Assembly: GCF_036850765.1 (NCBI RefSeq)
Contig: NC_089492.1
Span: 171,180,296-171,244,295 of the forward strand
Direction: 5' to 3'
Origin: Saccopteryx bilineata
Taxonomy: Eukaryota; Chordata; Mammalia; Chiroptera; Emballonuridae
Length of the DNA: 64,000 bases
Made by a program: the position numbers and the translations under genes. The notes below the pieces were generated by a model. The model made no database searches. It worked only from the letters and a program-made list of their open reading frames with translations, and was not told the origin of the DNA. Of this stretch, positions 48,544 through 58,560 are shown piece after piece. The stretch's first letter is position 1. Each line of letters starts with the position of its first letter.

Positions 48544-48550
48544 GATAGAT
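48501..48550. repeat. (GATA)n microsatellite
   Basis: Eleven or so GATA units, with degenerate units on both sides and a preceding 'GCTAGC..GCTAGCC' palindromic stretch. Confidence 0.93.
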
Positions 48551-48604
48551 AGACAGACTACTAGATAGTTGTTATGGGTGCTTTTTAAGTGATAACATTT
48601 AGCA

Positions 48605-49061
48605 AAGCCTGACTAGGCAGTGGCACAGTGGATACAGTGTCAGACTGGGATGCAGAGGACCCAGGTTCAAAATGCTAAGGTTGCCAGTTTGAGCACGGGC
48701 TCACTTGAGCATGGGCTCACCAGCTTGAGTGTGGAGTTGTTGGCTTGAGTGTAGGATCATAGACATGACTTCATGGTCGCTGGCTTGAACCCAAATGTTG
48801 CTGGTTTGAACCCAAAGGTCACTGGCTTGAAGCCCAGCATCACTGGCTTCAGTTCAAGGTCACTGGCTTAAGCAAGGGGTCACTTGATCTGTTGTAGTAC
48901 CCAATCAAGGCACAAATGAGAAAGCAATCAATGAACAACTAAGGAGACTAAGGAGTCACAATGAAGAACTGATGGTTCTCATCTCTCTCCTTCCTGTCTG
49001 TCTGTCTCTATCTGTCTCTCTCTCTCTATCTCTCTCTCTTTTTCTCTCTCCCCCCACACAA
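48605..49061 (+). mobile_element. SINE family B, copy 4, sense
   Basis: The head 'CCTGACTAGGCAGTGGCACA' begins it, with a B-box-like 'CCAGGTTCAAAATGC'. A series of 'GCTGGCTTGA' type blocks, 'GAGAAAGCAATCAATGAACA' and a CT-rich tail (48985-49050) follow. The family's 3' end is complete. Only weak flanking repeats (TAGCAAAG/TAGCACAG) are visible. Confidence 0.85.
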
Positions 49062-49074
49062 ATTAGCACAGAGT

Positions 49075-49921
49075 ATGCTCAACAGAGACATGTATTTTCT
49101 TTCTTTTACCTAATAATATTGCTAAACTAACTTAAAATACTTCAACATATTAAAGAAAAGATTAAAAGTACTCAGAAATATTTTTCATAGATAATGTAGA
49201 TGTTTGGTTTCAACATCACTCCATATTTTTATAACTACTTCATAAATTTCAAAACTATCACTACAGATATTGACCAATGTATCTTCTTAGCAATGTTTTA
49301 ATAACCAGAAGGGACCCACATATTTATGAATTAAAGGAAGTTTTCCACATTAAATTTTAATAAATCAGTCACAGCCTCATTAAATGCAATAAAAAATACA
49401 TTTTGTAATAGTGGTTACAGTAAATATATTTTTGTTCATTTATTAAAGTAACTGAAATGTGATTTTTCCCCTATCTCTGCCTTTGGTTACTGGGTTTTGA
49501 AAATTCTTTGTTTGATTGTATATTTGTACAGATTTAACATCTACAAAATCCTTTTTATGCAATTATGGGCTATTCATAGTAGGGTAACTAGCATATGTGT
49601 CAAAATAGATGGTTTTAAACATCCACTTGTTAAAATTGTGACAAATATGTATCTTTTGTTTATTAAAAATGTAAAGGAGTTCTTGTAATGTATGCCTTTT
49701 ATGACTGGATTTAATTTATATTTCAGGTGTATTTTATTATACAACTTAAAATACTTGGAAATGAATTCATTATGCAATCCCACATGATTTAAAGTAGTAG
49801 AATCCTTCTAGTAGCATGCAGGAATGTTTTTTCTCAATTGTGTGTATATGGTGGCAGAATTAAACATGAGAATATATATCATAATTATCAGTGAATTCAA
49901 AAGGGAAAAAATGTTAGAGTG
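49075..49921. other. Unique AT-rich sequence
   Basis: No gene. Open frames at 49497-49688 and 49574-49783 overlap on opposite strands and look like chance. Confidence 0.45.
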
Positions 49922-49939
49922 AAAATATAAGAGATTTTT

Positions 49940-50336
49940 TTTTTTTGTATTTTTCTGAAGCTGGAAACGGGGAGAGACAGTCAGACAGACCCCAGCATGC
50001 GCCCGACCAGGATCCACCCGGCACGCCCACCAGGGGCGACGCTCTGCCCACCAGGGGGCGATGTTCTGCCCCTCCGGGGCGTCACTCTGCCACGACCAGA
50101 GCCACTCTAGCGCCTGGGGCAGAGGCCAAGGAGCCATCTCCAGCGCCCGGGCCATCCTTGCTCCAATGGAGCCTCGCTGCGGGAGGGGAAGAGGAGGGGA
50201 AGAGAAAGAGAGGAAGGAGAGGGGGAGGGGTGGAGAAGCAGATGGGTGCTCCTCCTGTGTGCCCTGACCGGGAATCGAACCCGGGACCCCTGCACGCCAG
50301 GCCGACGCTCTACCACTGAGCCAACCGGCCAGGGCC
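49940..50336 (-). mobile_element. Well-preserved full-length SINE family A, copy 8
   Basis: Antisense copy with an exact 18-bp TSD (AAAATATAAGAGATTTTT, 49922-49939 and 50337-50354). CpGs are mostly kept, and the polymerase III boxes read well on minus (B box GGTTCGATTCC near 50271-50281; head at the right end). It has the duplicated body segment. It looks like the youngest copy in the window. The 176-, 124- and 81-111-codon frames across it are not genes. Confidence 0.95.
50048..50060 (+). promoter_or_regulatory. CTCF-like core motif in SINE copy 8
   Basis: Exact CCACCAGGGGGCG, with a one-base-shorter repeat CCACCAGGGGCG about 22 bp upstream from the duplicated segment. Confidence 0.48.
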
Positions 50337-50611
50337 AAAATATAAGAGATTTTTAAAAATTTACCTTATCTCGTCCTCTAGACAAGTATACACCTAAACC
50401 ACTCAACAAAAATAATTTTCTTTCTTTTATGGTTATTCTATTTTCATGTGCAAAGGCTTCAGCAAGTTTTCAATGTAATTTTCCAATATATCAGACACTT
50501 GATCATTATAGAAGTTTTGGGACCTGTACTTGTGTCTGTGTGTGTGTTTCTATCCTATAATTTTTTTTAATAGAGTGAGAATGCTGAAAGCTTCTCAGTG
50601 AGGTATGTGTG

Positions 50612-51046
50612 TGTGTGTGACAGAGACAGAGAGAGGGACAGATAGGGACAGACAAACAGGAAGAGAGAGAGATAAGAAGCATCAATTCTTCATTGCAGGT
50701 CCTTAGTTGTTCATTGATTGCTTTTTCATATGTGCCTTGACTGGGGGGCTACAGCAGAGCAAGTGACCCCTCCTTGCTCAAGCCAGCGACCTTGGGTTCA
50801 TGCCAGCAATCTTTGGGTTAAGCCAGCAAAGTTGGGCTTCAAGCAAGCAACGTTAGGGCTCAAGTCATTGACCATGAGGTTGTGTCTATTATACCACACT
50901 CAAACCAGCAACCCCACACTCAAGTTGAGTGAGCCCAAGCTCAGGCCAGATGAGCCGTGCTCAAGCTGGCAACCTCAGGGTTTTGAACCTCGGTCCTCAG
51001 CATTGCAGTCCGATGCTCTATCCACTGTACCACCACCTGGTCAGGC
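50612..51046 (-). mobile_element. SINE family B, copy 5
   Basis: Antisense. The minus-strand head 'GCCTGACCAGGTGGTGGTAC' is at the right end. The body 'AGCCAGCGACCTTGGGTTC' and related blocks follow, then the GT/GA-rich 3' part (50612-50680). The 111-codon frame inside it is not a gene. Confidence 0.88.
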
Positions 51047-51059
51047 AAAATGAATTTTA

Positions 51060-51756
51060 AAGGAAGAGAAGAAACAAAATAATGTGGAGATCTTTAAACA
51101 GGAGAGTAATGGTTGTGGTTGAGTGATTGTGTAGCTGGAAAATAAAGAGCAGTTTATAGTAGTGGGAGAGTCAGGGGCACGGTCTTAATGATGCCATTCC
51201 AGAACTCCATGCAATGAAATTTGTGTTCACTAGCTTCCATGCTTATGAGCCGGAGAGTGAGAGAAAAATCGATTGGAGGAAATTGCAACAAAACTGTGAA
51301 AACTCTGTTTTGCCATAAAAGAGTTTTGGATGGTAGGAAGACAAACATTTACAAGTACACCATAGCAAATTGGAAATGGTAATCCTGATACAGAAAAAGA
51401 AATTAGGAAAAGCAAATGAACCAGGTTGAAGGTTTTTCACTGAAATGTTATCTGTGTTGTCAGCTGTCCCATTAAGCAGATTCAATTTTCATACAAGAAT
51501 TTAGTTTCTCAATTTTTACAAATGAAGTCATTATATTTATGTTTCTGATTAGTGCTACTGAAATGGTAAATGTTAACACACAGAATGAAATCTTAGCAGG
51601 ATGAAGTGGTCAAATAAGGTTTTCAGGAGGAGGCCAACGAGAGCTGTGTAATGAAGAAGAAACAAAAGTGAGGGGAGTGGGAGGAAGGAGTAGGGGTAGC
51701 AGAGAATGAGCAGGCAGGAGACAAAAAAGATGTTTCAAAGAGAGGAAATTAACAGC
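51060..51756 (-). repeat. Possible L2 relic around the ERV insertion site
   Basis: Purine-rich stretches at 51060-51175 and 51590-51745 resemble the antisense L2 3' region. The similarity is weak. The middle holds nothing recognised. Confidence 0.3.
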
Positions 51757-51761
51757 ATGTC

Positions 51762-52147
51762 TGTTAGGCAAACAAGGGTGTTAGGCTTGCTTGCTTGCAT
51801 TTTGCCTGATTGGTGCATGAACACGGGTAGTACCACGTATCTATAGTCTATATAAGGCTACAGGTGCTTGCCCCCAGGGCAGCAGATTATAAATTGCAGA
51901 TTCCCTGTTGCCATTGGGAGGGGCCATTGTTTTCTATTGTTTGCTGGAGAAGGGGTTCCCCCAACCCAGCCTATTTTGCTAGTCAGTCCTGAGAGAGAGA
52001 GAAAAGCAGTTGGGCCTGCCTGCTTGCTCATCTGACATTGTTAGACTCTAATGAATTAAATGGCCCACCATCCTGCAGCTCCACAGTTCCTTTACGGTCT
52101 GCCTAAATCCAATGGGAACCTGCATGGCCACGGCCACCAGCCTTACA
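51762..52147 (+). repeat. 5' LTR of the ERV
   Basis: Starts TGTTAGGCAAACAAGG and ends GCCTTACA. TATATAAGG at 51849-51857 is a TATA-like promoter site. The expected polyadenylation signal is changed here (AATGAA). Confidence 0.9.
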
Positions 52148-52329
52148 TATGGTGCAGCCGGCAGGATGTGGATCAGATTGATGTGGAGCCATCAACACCA
52201 CTGAGGGCTAGGGTAGAGTGGTTGTTGCTCTCCAGTGTATGATTTCCCTTGGCTCTCTTTTTGTAGGCTGTGGGCTGGGTGGTTTTGCAACCCTGCAAGA
52301 GGAAACCAGGAGTTCTGTGTGAGAAGCTG

Positions 52330-53411
52330 CCTGACGTTGTAAGATCCAGGGTGAGCTGCAGACCAAGCAGCAACAGTGGCATGAGCTGGAACAATCACTG
52401 GAGAAAGAGCTGCAGGTCCAAGAACTGCAGGTCGGGCTACAGGCTGAACACCTTGGTGCCTGGAACTGGAGTGATCTCTGGAGAAGGAGTACAGGTTCTG
52501 AGCTCCAGTTCTCCCTGGAAGTGGAATACTAGCACCAACAGTTGGTGGAGGCACAACTGCAGGTTCAAGAGCTCGAATCTCAGGTTTAGGCCAAGAGCAG
52601 GCAGCTAGCTGCAGGATCCCAAATGGTCACCAAAGAAGGAGCAGCATCCGTGCCTGTGAAGTGGCTCTGTGGTGGTGGGACAAGACGTTCCTGACTTTTC
52701 TAAGGGGTAGGAGGTTCAGGCTGTAGCTGCTGTCTGCAAACTCAGAACCTGGCCAGTGGTTGCTCAGAAGGTAAAAACCCAGCATCAAAAAGTCTCTCAG
52801 GGGCAGCCACAGCTCCCTCCATAAGTAGTGGAGCACTCTGTGGTCTGGTCTTACACCCAGAGCTGATGAAGTTGGGGGTGAAATTCAGGAAGAAACCCAC
52901 CAAGCCCCTGGTAGCCTGGTTGCTACAATTTTGGGACATAAGAATGGATGGCATCATTCTCTCTGGAATAGAGATGGAGAAATTGGCCGCCATTGCCACA
53001 CACTCCTCCTTAAGGCAGCATTTTCAGAACTGTCATGACAACCTAGGAAACCATACCCTATTAGAATGGGTGACAGCCATCATTTGTACAGCCTGGAAAA
53101 ATGCTGGAGACTTGCCAGGAGTAGTGAGTAGGTGGCAGTGCTACAGTGAGCTAGTAAAGGTCCTTTGGGAACTAGGTATGAAAGATGCTGCTTTCAATCC
53201 CAGGTCCTGTGGGCCAGATGAGAAAGTGTTTATGGTAGGGATGAAGGATCTTATCCTCTGCAGCACCCCATCAACCCTTTTTGGGTCTTTAGTGGCTCTC
53301 TTGGGCCCCTATGTGGGCAGCCCATCAATGTGGTTACACAGAGGTAGCAGGTTTGGGGGAGTGGAGACAGCCAAGAGAGAGGAGGATTCTCCCCAAGACC
53401 CATTGTTCTAG
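52330..53411 (+). pseudogene. Decayed gag-like reading frame of the ERV
   Basis: One reading frame runs from about 52330 to 53411. Its first part (52380-52590) encodes glutamine- and leucine-rich heptads of coiled-coil type ('ELQVQELQ', 'QLVEAQLQVQELE'), interrupted by in-frame TAG stops at 52530 and 52587. Further stops lie near 52690. The last part, 52866-53411, is open for 181 codons with a compact, helical, tryptophan-containing sequence. Coiled coil followed by a helical domain just after the primer site is what a Gag precursor would show, but I recognise no zinc knuckle and cannot name the family. It is not functional as read. Confidence 0.55.
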
Positions 53412-53690
53412 TATGAATGGGGGTGAGGCTTTGGGACCCATCTAACAGAAATGAGCAGGGACCAGAGGCCCCATGTAAAATGTCAGTCCACTGGTCCCTT
53501 TCTTGGCATTAGAAGGTAATAGGTGCCTTTTTGCAACAGCAGCAGCAGTAAGAGGATTATCTAGGTGGCACAGGTCTTGAATGAGTTTGACCTTGCCAAG
53601 CCCTATAAGCTTTCTGAGGGGTTTGAATGGGGTTGTAGCAATGGGCAGAGCACTTATGGAAAGACACTGAGGTCTGTTAATAAAGAACTT

Positions 53691-53871
53691 CAGGGGTCGT
53701 CAAACTTTTTATAAAAACCACCCACTTTTTCAGTGCTAGTCAACCTGGTCCCTACCGCCCACTAGTGTGCGTTCCAGCTTTCATGGTGGGCCAGTCGTGG
53801 CACTGTTTGGTTGCTCTGCTACCGCCCACCATGAAAGCTGGAAAGTTTTTGTAAAAAGTTGGACAACCCTA
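53691..53871 (-). mobile_element. hAT-type MITE inside the ERV
   Basis: The left end CAGGGGTCGTCAAAC and the interior 'CCAGCTTTCATGGTGGGC' and 'CCACCATGAAAGCTGGA' match the palindromic element at 43093 in reverse orientation. One arm has lost most of its length, and the right end is decayed. No TSD can be read. It inserted after the ERV. Confidence 0.8.
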
Positions 53872-54524
53872 TGCGTAGTTGCCTGTAATAGAGCTTTACC
53901 TTGGTGATTTATACATGCTGTGTTGTCTATCATGGACTGATCATTGAATGGTTTAATGGGCCCTTGGACTGCAACCAGAAGGTGATCCATCTCCCTTGTT
54001 CGATGGACATGTCTCTTTTGGACAGTGGGGTAGCTCCGGTGGAGGCCCTCCTGCATGGGGAAGCTGCTCTCATCCAGTTGCAGAGATGCACCAAAGACAC
54101 TTTACAGCTTCCATGGACACAGCCCTGGACAGAGATGGATTTAATAGCAGTGCACTAGGTGCACGCCCTGAGCTCCAACTTCTGAAGGGCCTGGAAAACC
54201 TCAACTTTATACTTTTTTTCTAATGTAAAGGGCCCAATATTTTCTTCTGTGCCTGGGGCCTCAACCAAACTTAAAATGCCTCTGACCCTGGACTATATAG
54301 GCCCTCCCACCTACTATGGAATAGGGGCTAGAGATGGGCCTCTAGTTAGCACCTTGGACAGAGTGCTCAGGGAGATATTGTGAAGGGCACCTTTGTAATT
54401 ATTGTAATTGTATAACTTGTGCTGTTGCTGTAGTCTGTTTGTTTATATAATGTACCTCACTGCTTGCACAGAGATCATTGGGGAAGATAACCTGTTGTGT
54501 AGGTTGTGAAGTGAGCAACCCTAC
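53872..54524 (+). other. 3' interior of the ERV, no intact gene
   Basis: Open pieces at 53901-54158 and 53996-54223 lie in two frames of the sense strand and do not resemble a complete Gag, Pol or Env protein. This may be the remains of further coding or untranslated sequence. Confidence 0.5.
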
Positions 54525-54534
54525 AGGGGAGGGA

Positions 54535-54910
54535 TGTTGGGCAAACAAGTGTGTTAGGCTTGCTCGCTTTTACTTTGCCTGATTGGTACATGAACAGGGC
54601 AGCACCATGTGTGGACAGTCTATGTTAGGCTGCAGGTGCTCGCCCTCAGTTGTGGCAGATTATAAATTATAGGTTGCCTGTCACCATTGGGAGGGGCCAT
54701 GGTTTGCTATTGTTTGTTGGAGAAGGAGTCCCCCCAACACCAGTTTTGCTGGTTAGTCCTGAGAGAGAAGCAGTTTTCTCTGCCTTCTTGCTTATTTGCA
54801 GTGCGAGACTCTAATAAATGGAATGGCCCACCATCCTCCAGCTCCACAGTTTCTCTACCATCTGCCCGAATCCAATGTGAACCTGCATGACCATGGCCAC
54901 TGGCCTTACA
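54535..54910 (+). repeat. 3' LTR of the ERV
   Basis: 376 bp, starting TGTTGGGCAAAC and ending GGCCTTACA. The polyadenylation signal AATAAA lies at 54813-54818. The TATA-like site of the 5' LTR has been lost (TCTATGTTAGG). The many differences from the 5' LTR show that the insertion is old. Confidence 0.9.
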
Positions 54911-54915
54911 GTGTC

Positions 54916-55571
54916 CATCCTACTTAAATCTGTCCTGAATCCTTTATTTTTTTAATGGAGGATCAAAGAGAGAAAAAATAGATAGGGTAGAGGGAGGGAG
55001 GAAAGGAAGAATGTTAAATAAATGTAATAAGCAAATATAGTATACATTTTTTTCACAGAATGAATGGTATGTTAAATTTTTAATATCCAAATAATTATCT
55101 CACTTTCAGGACACCATTACTCTGAAATTGTGTTTAAAATTATCATATTGAATCAGCATTTTTCTGTCATCAATCTACCATATGTTGCCTGCCTGTGATG
55201 ATTTTTGAGTGCCTGATACTCAATTTACCAATCAGGTGATACAGATAGCTAAATTATTTTTACACCTACAAAGACCATATTGTATAGTTTCATGAGCAAT
55301 CACTACTTTATTAAAATGCATATCCTTTTTTAAAAATCATTACTAACTTAATTCTCATTTCCAGCCTCCTTTCTTGTTAGCAACTCCTTAGAGGAAGTCA
55401 TACCGCATTCAGCAGTAGAGAACCAGGGATAAGTATGAAGATTTTCAGAGAACCAGTGAGTGTTCTAAACTTCCATCAGTTACAGCAGATAACAGTCCAG
55501 AGAGTCTGAGAAAAGTAAGAGTTTGAAAATGTGCTTCTTTGATGATGCTGCTTAAGAGAGCTTTAGATAAT
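54916..55571. other. Unique sequence between two LTR elements
   Basis: No gene or recognised repeat. A 77-codon frame at 55539-55772 runs into the next LTR. Confidence 0.4.
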
Positions 55572-55929
55572 TGTAAAGCCAGTAGCTACCGCCACCATCA
55601 CAGCCACCTGGACCATGCAGGTTCGAATTTGATTCGGACAGATGGTAATGAAACAATGGAGCCAAGAACTGGTGGGTTATTACCTTTAATCCTAGCTCCG
55701 CACCCTGTGGGCAAGAAATACACACAATGGGAAAACAGTTCCCTTTCCATTCAGGGCTCCCAAAGCCACTGACTTATCCGAGTTTCCTAGAATCAAAGGT
55801 TTGTACCTTATCAGCCTTATTCACCTCTGTTTCCCATGTCCTTCTCTCTGCACAAACTCTGCACAAACTGGCTTCTTCTTCAGCACTCCACCATCTTGGC
55901 TGCTTCTCCTCTGCAATGCTAATAGCAGG

Positions 55930-55982
<53 letters not shown>

Positions 55983-56233
55983 CCCTCGGTCTGCCACATT
56001 TTATAGTGTAGAAATCAAAACCTTTAAGCCATTATACAAATAAGGAAGTCTCTGATACAAAATCACTTATCTGAGGCATAATGGGATTCCTCATGAGAGT
56101 GTACTACCCCACATCATGCAACAGTCAAGGGTGTGGGGAAAGCTTAGCTTTGGAAAGATCTTAGTATTAAAAGGGCAGGAAAGGCTTAGTCTTAAAACTA
56201 AGCCTTAGGCTATAATAACCCTCCCTGCTTACA
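55572..56233 (-). repeat. Antisense LTR related to the neighbouring ERV
   Basis: On minus it starts TGTAAGCAGGGAGGG and ends TGGCTTTACA. Its last ~100 bases align with the 3' part of the LTR at 54535: both have 'TACCATCTG.CCGAATC.AA' and 'GAACCTGCATG', and both have TGGC.TTACA at the end. A (GA)n tract at 55933-55979 has expanded inside it. The flanks (ATAAT / GCCTG) do not match, so it is not a simple solo LTR. A purine-rich run on minus right next to its start suggests that it is a 3' LTR whose interior lay toward higher coordinates. Confidence 0.72.
55933..55979. repeat. (GA)n microsatellite
   Basis: Over 20 uninterrupted GA units within the antisense LTR. Confidence 0.95.
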
Positions 56234-57039
56234 GCCTGTCCCCTACACCCAGTGCAAACTATAAGCGAGCAAATTTATATATCATGTTTATAAACTTATT
56301 TGTCCAACAATAATTTACACCAATTCTTTTAGAATTTCTGTGACAATCAGAGCCTCTATTTCAATTTGTTAAGGTCAACAAAATATTAAAAAGCAAACAA
56401 ACAAACAATCAAACAAAAAAGTCCTGTGATGAAGCTCTGCAGATAGAGCATCCTGTGTACCTTATTCCCAGCAGGATTAGGGTGGCTTTCCAAAAACAGA
56501 CCTGGCTACAGTTTCTGCTTCATAGATAAGGGTTTTTTTTAATTCAAAAGGTGAAAGAAGAGCAAATGCTTTATTTTTAGTGGAAGGATATTATAGCTTA
56601 TCTCGTCGACAAAAAAAGAGCCACATGGAGAACCTGACAAGCTCAAGGGAGGCCCGCATGATGGCCTTGCAGATACTCTGGAGACCTAAGGTGACCACAC
56701 AGGGTGGTCTGAAGTTAAAAACTTTCTAACTAAAAGCAATCATGGTGGGTAGTCCTATCCCAGGCAGGTATTTTTCTCTATCAAAGGTCAGTGTTTACCT
56801 TAATCAACCCGCCTATTGTCTTTGAAATGTAAGGGCAGGCATCCCATCAGAGCAAAAATTAACAAACCCCTCATTCTTATAATTATCATGTTATTGTTTA
56901 ACTGTTAACGATCTTATTCCTGTCTATGTAAAAGAAGTTTCAGTATATACATTTTTACTTTTTATCCAATCCCAGAGATTTTTCTGCTTTGCTTTCTCTA
57001 ACATTCCTAATCTATCACCAACCAATTTCATGTAACCCC
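56234..57039 (-). other. Possible degraded ERV interior
   Basis: It follows the antisense LTR on the side where an interior would lie. No open frame of length and no protein motif could be found on minus. It could also be plain unique sequence. Confidence 0.3.
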
Positions 57040-57389
57040 CTTAAATCTTCCCCTTTTTCCCTACCACCCACTAGGGCATTCTAGCTTTCATGGTGGGTGG
57101 CAGCAGAGAAACCAAAGTATAAATAAAAAGATAGATTTAACTATAATAAGTTGTTTTATAAAGATTTATTCTGCCAAATTTAGCAAAAATCCGATATAAA
57201 ATACTTGGTAAGTAATTATTATTATATGCTTTAACTTGCTGTAACTCTGCTTTATAAATTTTATAAAGTAAAGTTACTTTCTTACTTTATAAATCACCAT
57301 TACTGTGGAACCAGTGGGAAGTTAGAAAATTTTACTACTAACAGAGATACAAAAGTGGGCGGTAGGTATAAAAAGGTTGACTACCCCTG
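57040..57389. mobile_element. hAT-type element sharing arms with the MITEs
   Basis: The right end GGTTGACTACCCCTG is a hAT-style end, followed by CTCTAGTG as the likely 8-bp target. The left part (57059-57112) has 'CCCTACCACCCACTAGGGC' and 'TAGCTTTCATGGTGGGTGGC', as in the MITEs at 43093 and 53691. It also holds ~250 bp of AT-rich interior they lack, so it may be closer to the parent element. The left end is decayed. Confidence 0.72.
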
Positions 57390-57397
57390 CTCTAGTG

Positions 57398-57914
57398 TAT
57401 AAAATAAGTAATGAAACCATCATTTTCCATAGCATTTTCTCAGTCCATTGAGACTTTGCTTCCAGGTAATTGTTGACAGTTTGACTCAAATAAACACATG
57501 AAATTCTTACAGGTTTGGATGTTTTTTAAATTGTTAATCTAATGTGAACTCCTAGTTTTGACAAAAAAGAAAACCAAGAACTTTAAATAATTTACTTTAT
57601 ATCACAGAGTTAATAACAGAGTTTAGATTATAGCTTAAATCTTCTGACTCTTGAAATAATGTTCTTTTATACCATGCCAAGCCACTTCAAGTTATTTAGT
57701 GCATATTTGAAAAAAAAAAAAACCTATGAGATCTCAGAATTTATTTCCTTGGTTATCAGAGACAAGTTTGAGCAAAATAGTAATTGTGAATAAAATTTGA
57801 TTTAACTTTTTTTAAACAGGTGCTCCCATTTGTAACAACAACATAAAAAGAAACCTTCTCTAGTCAATTGAACAAAAATATTATGTTAACAGAAATGCAA
57901 ATTGAAGCATCATT
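57398..57914. other. Unique sequence
   Basis: No gene or recognised repeat. Confidence 0.45.
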
Positions 57915-57919
57915 CAGTC

Positions 57920-58265
57920 TGTAAGGTATTTTTCCCCCGCTGAGAAAGAAGGAAGGGGGTCGGAGCCACAAAGTGTGAAATATTAAAAGGCTTTATTTAG
58001 TACAGCATGCATCCCGCCCAGCAAGGTTCCCTGGCCCCGGGGAAAGATGGAGGCCAGGGAAGTCACAAGGAATGACCCGTGTGAGGAATATTTAAAGGGT
58101 CCCTAGGGTGGTTGAGCTAATATGACATGGTGAAATCTCACTGGCTGGCAGATGGTAGCTGTTTTCCAAAGGTCTTCTGGGAAGTTTCTTTTGGCGCGCT
58201 TGGTTGTGGGCGGTCCTAGCCAAAGTTCACGTGTCTGACCTTTCCCATTATCCACTGACCTTACA
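57920..58265 (-). repeat. Solo retroviral LTR, antisense
   Basis: 346 bp between 5-bp repeats CAGTC (57915-57919 and 58266-58270). On minus it starts TGTAAGGTCAG and ends ACCTTACA, an inverted terminal pair. A polyadenylation signal AATAAA precedes 'GCCTTTTAATATTTCAC' on minus (57975-57995). The middle is GC-rich ('GGGGCCAGGGAACC'). It is a separate family from the LTRs at 51.8-56.2 kb. No internal sequence remains, as expected after recombination between two LTRs. Confidence 0.85.
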
Positions 58266-58560
58266 CAGTCCCCTCTCTCTTCCTATTCTCTGAAATACCT
58301 TTTGTTTCTAAATAGAAATTAGCTAGAGAAAAGAGCCCTCTGCCTGAAAGCTGAGCACCCACATTGTCAGCCTTGTTGTGTTACACTCTGCCCCTCCTTT
58401 CAGTGTCTGGAAGGTATAATTGTATTTTCCTATTGGCGTTTCATTCTTAATTATACATTTTCCCTTTATTCTGAATAACTGAGGGATACTCTCTTCTCCA
58501 AAAGAGGATAAGTGAAGCAAAAGCAAGATTTAAAAAAAAAAAAACACAAGAGAAATCACT

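Larger units (their letters stand above)
51762..54910 (+). mobile_element. Short endogenous retrovirus with two LTRs
   Basis: A 3.15-kb provirus-like element: 5' LTR, about 2.4 kb of interior, 3' LTR. The flanks ATGTC (51757-51761) and GTGTC (54911-54915) fit a 5-bp TSD with one change. A purine tract AGGGGAGGGA (54525-54534) touches the 3' LTR as a plus-strand primer site should. TGGTGCAGCCGGCAGGAT at 52150 is placed like a tRNA primer site, but I cannot assign the tRNA. The interior is too short for gag-pol-env. I see no protease, reverse transcriptase, integrase or envelope. The 5-bp TSD suggests class III, but this is not certain. Confidence 0.85.

Noticed and set aside
48501..48550. Regular short repeats considered as a CRISPR-like array
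   Set aside because: It is a GATA microsatellite with no spacers, in a mammalian genome.
49808..50338. A 176-codon open frame, with similar frames of 100-150 codons at 767, 14480, 35190 and 58512
   Set aside because: All lie on family A SINEs. The translated strings repeat from copy to copy and follow the SINE, not a gene.
751..51046. Assignment to horseshoe bats (Rhinolophidae)
   Set aside because: No Rhin-1-type SINE appears in 64 kb, which would be surprising for that family. An emballonurid or another bat is more likely, but this is not proven.
51154..51485. Three overlapping minus-strand open frames
   Set aside because: They are short, in different frames over the same bases, have no recognisable domain, and lie in AT-rich sequence next to repeats.
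52060..52242. Open frame starting inside the 5' LTR
   Set aside because: It spans the LTR and the primer-site region and does not match the gag-like frame.
57985..58265. GC-rich block considered as a CpG island promoter
   Set aside because: The block has LTR ends, a 5-bp TSD and a polyadenylation signal on minus. It is a solo LTR.
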